From an uncultured beta proteobacterium (GTDB lineage: Bacteria; Pseudomonadota; Gammaproteobacteria; Burkholderiales; Burkholderiaceae_C), in assembly GCA_903876715.1 (NCBI GenBank), contig CAIRBF010000029.1, positions 1 through 32,657 on the forward strand: DNA of 32,657 nucleotides, given 5' to 3'. The stretch's first letter is position 1; every line of letters begins with the position of its first letter. Positions 29,169 to 32,657 of this stretch are shown here, in pieces. The notes under the pieces are model-generated. The model made no database searches. It was given only the letters and a program-made list of their open reading frames with translations, and had not been told where the DNA came from. The position numbers were made by a program, and so were the translations under genes.

Positions 29169-30661
29169 CACGCAGCCCCCGCATCCTCGTCGCCGAATGC
29201 ATGCAGGAGATCTCCTCCTTCAATCCGCTCGTGTCCGGCTACGAGAACTTTCACATCGAACACGGCGAGCAGATGCGCGCCCAGGATCACCTCAACACGG
29301 GTCTGGGTGGCGCCTTCGAGGTGTTTCGCGAGACCGGGATCCAGCCGGTGCTGTCCATGGCTGCGCGCGCCGGCTCGGCGGGCATCCTGTCGGCCGCCGG
29401 CTGGAAGCGCCTGTCGGCCGAGTTGATGGAATCGATCGCTGCCCAGGCTGCCACGGGTGTGGACGGCATGTACTTCTCGCTCCATGGCGCCATGGCCGCG
29501 CAGGGCGAGCTTGACCCCGAGGGCTGGCTGCTCACCGAGGTGCGGCGCCTGCTCGGGCCGGACAAGCCGATCGTGATCTCGCTCGACCTGCACGGCATCC
29601 TCACCGACCGCATGCTGTGCCAGATCGACGGCCTGGCGATTTACCACACCTATCCGCACGTGGATTTCGCGTCCACCGGCCGGCGCGCCGCGCAGGTGCT
29701 GCACCGGCTGCTGCAGGGCGCGCGCCGGCCGACGATCGCCCGGGTCGTCATGCCTGCGCTGGTGCGCGGCGACGAGCTGATCACCAAGACCGGGTGCTAC
29801 GGCGAACTGATCCGCGAGGCGCGCCGCCTCGAGCTCGAAGGCTCTGCGATGTCGGCCGGCATCATGATCGGCAACCCGTTCACCGACGTCCCGGAGTTGT
29901 GCTGCCAGGTCGTCGTCGCCACCGAGGACGACGAAGCCCGCGCGCGGGCCGAGGCGCTGCGCCTGGCGCGCGAGTTCTGGCCCCTGCGCCATCGCATGCA
30001 GGGCAAACTCGTGCCGCTGGATCGCGCCATCGCGCAGGCGGCGACCATCCCCGGCCCGGTGATCTTCACCGATGCCGCGGATGCGACCTCCTCGGGTGCC
30101 ACGGGCGACTCGAACCTGATCCTGCGCGGTTTGCGCGAGGCGGGCTACCCGCGCCGCGTCCTGGCGCAGATCGTCGATGCGGCCGCTGCGCAGGCCGCGC
30201 ATCGGGCCGGCGTCGGCGCCATGGTGGACGTGACGCTCGGCGGCTCGATCGACACCGGCCGCTTCGCGCCCATGCCGGTGCGCGCGCGGGTGAAGCTGCT
30301 GTCCGACGGGCAGGCCCGGCTCGAGACGATGAAGATCGGGCTCGACGGCGGGCCGACAGCGGTGCTGGAGTTCGACAACTACACCGTTGTCGTCTTCAGC
30401 AAGACCTTGAGCCTGTTCGACCGTGCCATGTACTTCGCCAACGGGCTGGACCCGAAGGACTTCGACCTCACGCTGGTGAAGTCGCCGCACACCGAGCACC
30501 ACATGTACGATGCCTGGGTCGATGCCAATTTCAACGTCGACGTACCAGGCGCGACCTCGGCCAACCTGCCCACGCTCGGGCACACGGTCTGTGCGCGCCC
30601 CATGTACCCGCTCGATCCGGACGCGACGTTCGAGCCGACGGTCACCCTCTACCGCCGCTGA
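29165..30661 (+). CDS. M81-family (MlrC-like) metallohydrolase
   Basis: 498 residues. The M81 family is named for MlrC, which cuts linearised microcystin fragments, but most members have no known substrate. The N-terminal domain begins ILVAECMQEISSFNPLVSG, followed by YFSLHGAMAA and the candidate zinc site SLDLHG (Asp141, His143) with IYHTYPHVD (His161, His165). The C-terminal domain has FTDAADATSSGATGDSN, a variant of the usual DxADNxGGGAPGD segment, and SPHTEHHMYDAW near the end. No signal peptide, so it acts in the cytoplasm on imported solute. It overlaps the DppF-type gene by four bases. Peptidase, amidase or other hydrolase activity cannot be told apart from sequence alone. Confidence 0.93.
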   Translation: MTRSPRILVAECMQEISSFNPLVSGYENFHIEHGEQMRAQDHLNTGLGGAFEVFRETGIQPVLSMAARAGSAGILSAAGWKRLSAELMESIAAQAATGVDGMYFSLHGAMAAQGELDPEGWLLTEVRRLLGPDKPIVISLDLHGILTDRMLCQIDGLAIYHTYPHVDFASTGRRAAQVLHRLLQGARRPTIARVVMPALVRGDELITKTGCYGELIREARRLELEGSAMSAGIMIGNPFTDVPELCCQVVVATEDDEARARAEALRLAREFWPLRHRMQGKLVPLDRAIAQAATIPGPVIFTDAADATSSGATGDSNLILRGLREAGYPRRVLAQIVDAAAAQAAHRAGVGAMVDVTLGGSIDTGRFAPMPVRARVKLLSDGQARLETMKIGLDGGPTAVLEFDNYTVVVFSKTLSLFDRAMYFANGLDPKDFDLTLVKSPHTEHHMYDAWVDANFNVDVPGATSANLPTLGHTVCARPMYPLDPDATFEPTVTLYRR

Positions 30662-30682
30662 AGTTCTCGAGGAGATTCGCGC

Positions 30683-31858
30683 ATGAAGATCGATTCGGTC
30701 GACTTCTTCTACCTGTCGATGCCGCAGGTCACCACCGAGGCCGACGGCAGCCAGGATGCACTGCTGGTGCGCGTCAGCGGCGGCGGCCTCAGCGGCTTCG
30801 GGGAGTGCGAGGCGGCGCCGCTGCCCTCGATCGCCGCCTTTTCCTGCCCGATGTCGCACGGCGCCTGCCGTCCGGTGGCGGCCTCGGTGCTCGGACGGCG
30901 CGTCGACAGCCCGGCCGACATCGCTGCCATCGCTGCCGACGTGGCCTACTACAGCATGGATCTGCTGCAGGCGCCGCACACCTGGTCAGGGATCGAGATG
31001 GCCTTGTGGGACCTGCTCGGCCGTGCCCGCGGCGAGCCGGTATGGAAGCTGCTGGGCCACGCACAGGCGCATCCGAAGACGCCCTATGCCTCGCTGCTCT
31101 TCGGCGACACGCCGCAGCAGACGCTGGAGCGCGGGCGCGACGCACTGCGGCGGGGCTTCCGCGCGGCCAAGTTCGGCTGGGGCCCGATCGGCCAGGGCAC
31201 GGCCTCCCAGGACGCCGAGCACTTCTTCGCCGCGCGCGAGGCCTTGGGGCCGGACGGCATCCTGCTCGTGGACGTGGGGCAGGTCTTCGACGAGGACGTC
31301 GCGCGCGCGGCCGAGCGTCTGGGCGCGCTGGAGGAGGCCGGCGCCGTCTGGCTCGAGGAACCCTTCCACGCCCACGCCCTGCAGGCCTACGGGGAGCTCT
31401 CGCGCCAGTGTCGCAACCTGCGCCTGGCCGGTGGCGAGGGCGCGCACAACGCGGCGATGGCCATGCACCTGCTGGATTACGGCGGCGTCGGGTTCCTCCA
31501 GATCGACTGCGGGCGTGTGGGCGGCATCGGCCCGGCAAGGCGCTTGGCCGAGCTTGCCGCCGCGCGCGGCGTCACCTACGTCAATCACACCTTCACCTCG
31601 CATCTGGCGCTGAGCGCCTCGATCCAGCCCTACGCCGGGCTGGCCGACCACACGATCTGCGAGTATCCGGCCGCGCCCAAGGCGCTCGCGGTGGAGTTGA
31701 CGCGCAACCACCTGACGCCCGGCGCCGACGGGCTGGTGCGTCTGCCCGACAGCCCCGGACTCGGCATGGAGATCGACCCGCAGGCGGTGCGCCGCTATCA
31801 GGTCGACGTCGAGATCCGCGTCGGCGGCCGCTTGGTCCATGCCACACCGGCCTGGTAG
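30683..31858 (+). CDS. Enolase-superfamily (mandelate racemase/muconate lactonizing) enzyme 2
   Basis: 391 residues, 21 nt after the M81 gene, with GAGGAG about eight nt upstream of the ATG. Candidate metal ligands are Asp197 (LLVDVGQ), Glu225 or Glu226 (VWLEEPF) and Glu252 (LAGGEGA). The candidate bases are Lys163 (AAKFGWGPIG) and the His-Asp pair Asp275 (QIDCGRVGG) with His302 or His307 (NHTFTSHL). As in enzyme 1, the first Lys of KxK is Ala (Ala161). The late acidic residue is in CEYPAAP. The KFGWGPIG block links it to enzyme 1, but the two are otherwise distant, so different steps are likely. Last gene of the transport operon. Confidence 0.92.
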   Translation: MKIDSVDFFYLSMPQVTTEADGSQDALLVRVSGGGLSGFGECEAAPLPSIAAFSCPMSHGACRPVAASVLGRRVDSPADIAAIAADVAYYSMDLLQAPHTWSGIEMALWDLLGRARGEPVWKLLGHAQAHPKTPYASLLFGDTPQQTLERGRDALRRGFRAAKFGWGPIGQGTASQDAEHFFAAREALGPDGILLVDVGQVFDEDVARAAERLGALEEAGAVWLEEPFHAHALQAYGELSRQCRNLRLAGGEGAHNAAMAMHLLDYGGVGFLQIDCGRVGGIGPARRLAELAAARGVTYVNHTFTSHLALSASIQPYAGLADHTICEYPAAPKALAVELTRNHLTPGADGLVRLPDSPGLGMEIDPQAVRRYQVDVEIRVGGRLVHATPAW

Positions 31859-31945
31859 CCCCTTGGGCTGCGTCCAGGCAAGGTCGCTGGCCACGCGCTG
31901 CCGGCTTTGGGAACGGCATCCGACGGAGGTGTCGGGCCGCGCTCG

Positions 31946-32191
31946 ATGATCGGTCGCTGGCGCCGCGTGCTCGCTGCCTGGGTGGGGTTGCGCGGGGGCG
32001 GCGTTGCTGAGCCACCCGAGGTGGCGCAGGCGCGTGCGCTCGTTGCCGCGATCGATGCGGGCGGCCTGCCGCTGAACCCTGCGCGTGTGAACGCGGTGGC
32101 GCGCGCCCTCGGACTCGAGGTCTCGTCGCGGGCACCGGTCGCGCAGACGGTGGAGCGCATCCGGGCTGCGCTGCTGCGCCTGGACTCCTAG
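31946..32191 (+). CDS. Small conserved-looking protein of unknown function
   Basis: 81 residues from the ATG at 31946; an in-frame start at 31907 would give 94. I do not recognise a domain. The N-terminus is basic and hydrophobic (MIGRWRRVLAAWVGLRGGG), possibly membrane-associated. The rest is a helical, soluble-looking segment, EVAQARALVAAIDAGGLPLNPARVNAVARALGLEV, ending in ERIRAALLRL. The amphipathic pattern and absence of a competing frame support a real gene. It may be co-transcribed with the antiporter gene 119 nt downstream. Confidence 0.65.
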   Translation: MIGRWRRVLAAWVGLRGGGVAEPPEVAQARALVAAIDAGGLPLNPARVNAVARALGLEVSSRAPVAQTVERIRAALLRLDS

Positions 32192-32310
32192 GGCTGTCGG
32201 TCTTTCCTGCCGGGCGCCGCGGCTGGGGGCGCCATGCCCCGCCGTTCGGCGCGGGAAAGCTCGCCCCACCCATACTCCTCGGGACCGCAGACCCTGCCTT
32301 TGCCGCCCTC

Positions 32311-32657
32311 ATGCACGCCTCCATGCCGCTCATCGTCACGCTGGCCGCCGCGCTCGGCCTGGCGCTGGTGTTCGGCTTCCTGGCCGTGCGGCTGCGCCTG
32401 CCGGCGCTCGTGGGCTACCTGCTCGCGGGCGTCGTGATCGGGCCGCACACGCCGGGCTTCGTCGCCGACGTCGCCCTGGCCATGCAGCTGGCCGAGGTTG
32501 GTGTGATGTTGCTGATGTTCGGCGTCGGCCTGCACTTTTCGGTCGACGACCTGATGTCGGTGCGCGGCATCGCCATCCCCGGGGCGGTCGTGCAGATGGC
32601 GGTGGCCACCGCGCTGGGCGCCGGCCTGGCCACGGCCTGGGGTTGGTCGCTGCCCGG
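32311..32657 (+). CDS. ybaL: YbaL/KefB-type monovalent cation:proton antiporter (CPA2), N-terminus only
   Basis: The first 115 residues are present before the window ends. MHASMPLIVTLAAALGLALVFGFLAV is membrane helix 1, then LRLPALVGYLLAGVVIGPHTPGFVADV, then LAEVGVMLLMFGVGLHFSVDDLM and IAIPGAVVQMAVATALG. This closely follows E. coli YbaL, an inner-membrane antiporter whose full form also has a C-terminal RCK/TrkA-N domain. The downstream part cannot be checked. The 119-nt leader contains a CATACT (32270) that could be a weak -10 and a self-complementary GGCGCC pair, but nothing firm. Confidence 0.92.
   Translation, partial: MHASMPLIVTLAAALGLALVFGFLAVRLRLPALVGYLLAGVVIGPHTPGFVADVALAMQLAEVGVMLLMFGVGLHFSVDDLMSVRGIAIPGAVVQMAVATALGAGLATAWGWSLP

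Noticed and set aside
31857-31869. Hairpin AGCCC/GGGCT at the end of the transport operon as terminator
   Set aside because: The stem is only five bases and is followed by GCGTCC, not a T-run.

Overview
The window looks like a chromosomal segment of a GC-rich betaproteobacterium of the order Burkholderiales, possibly the Rubrivivax/Leptothrix/Ideonella or Comamonadaceae side. I base this on very high GC with strong third-position bias, the gene order lolB-ispE-tRNA-Gln-prs-rplY-pth, a YfhL-type ferredoxin behind coaD, and IcmF-type fused acyl-CoA mutase sequence at the left edge. No insertion sequence, prophage, integrase or CRISPR array is visible. No gene-free stretch exceeds about 180 bases.

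Positions 1-16630 are housekeeping genes. They are the 3' end of icmF, then coaD and a 2[4Fe-4S] ferredoxin on the plus strand. A minus-strand run follows: a signal-peptide TPR protein, lolB, ispE, tRNA-Gln, prs, rplY, an intrinsic terminator, and pth. The oxidised-guanine repair pair mutM-mutY is on the plus strand and converges on the minus-strand run nadK-recN-rapZ-LON-domain protein, in which the last three genes are joined by 4-nt ATGA overlaps. hrcA diverges from nadK. It is followed by an orphan PotF-like polyamine-binding protein and a CAT-anticodon tRNA (Ile2 or Met).

Positions 16683-31858 are an accessory catabolic and transport locus built as two divergent operons. The minus-strand operon reads, from its promoter, CocE/NonD hydrolase 2, GntR/FCD regulator, enolase-superfamily enzyme 1, SDR dehydrogenase, CocE/NonD hydrolase 1. 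The plus-strand operon reads Dpp/Opp-type binding protein, permease B, permease C, ATPase D, ATPase F, M81 (MlrC-like) metallohydrolase, enolase-superfamily enzyme 2. The 126-nt intergenic region between them carries an 18-bp interrupted palindrome centred on GTATAC, a core known from operators of FadR-type GntR repressors. I infer one regulon for importing and degrading a peptide-like, amide or ester conjugate: hydrolysis by CocE and M81 enzymes, then abstraction of an alpha-proton of the released acid by the enolase-superfamily enzymes, then SDR oxidation or reduction. The substrate cannot be read from the sequence. This locus is the most interesting part of the window.

The right edge holds a small conserved-looking unknown protein and the N-terminus of a YbaL/KefB-type cation:proton antiporter.
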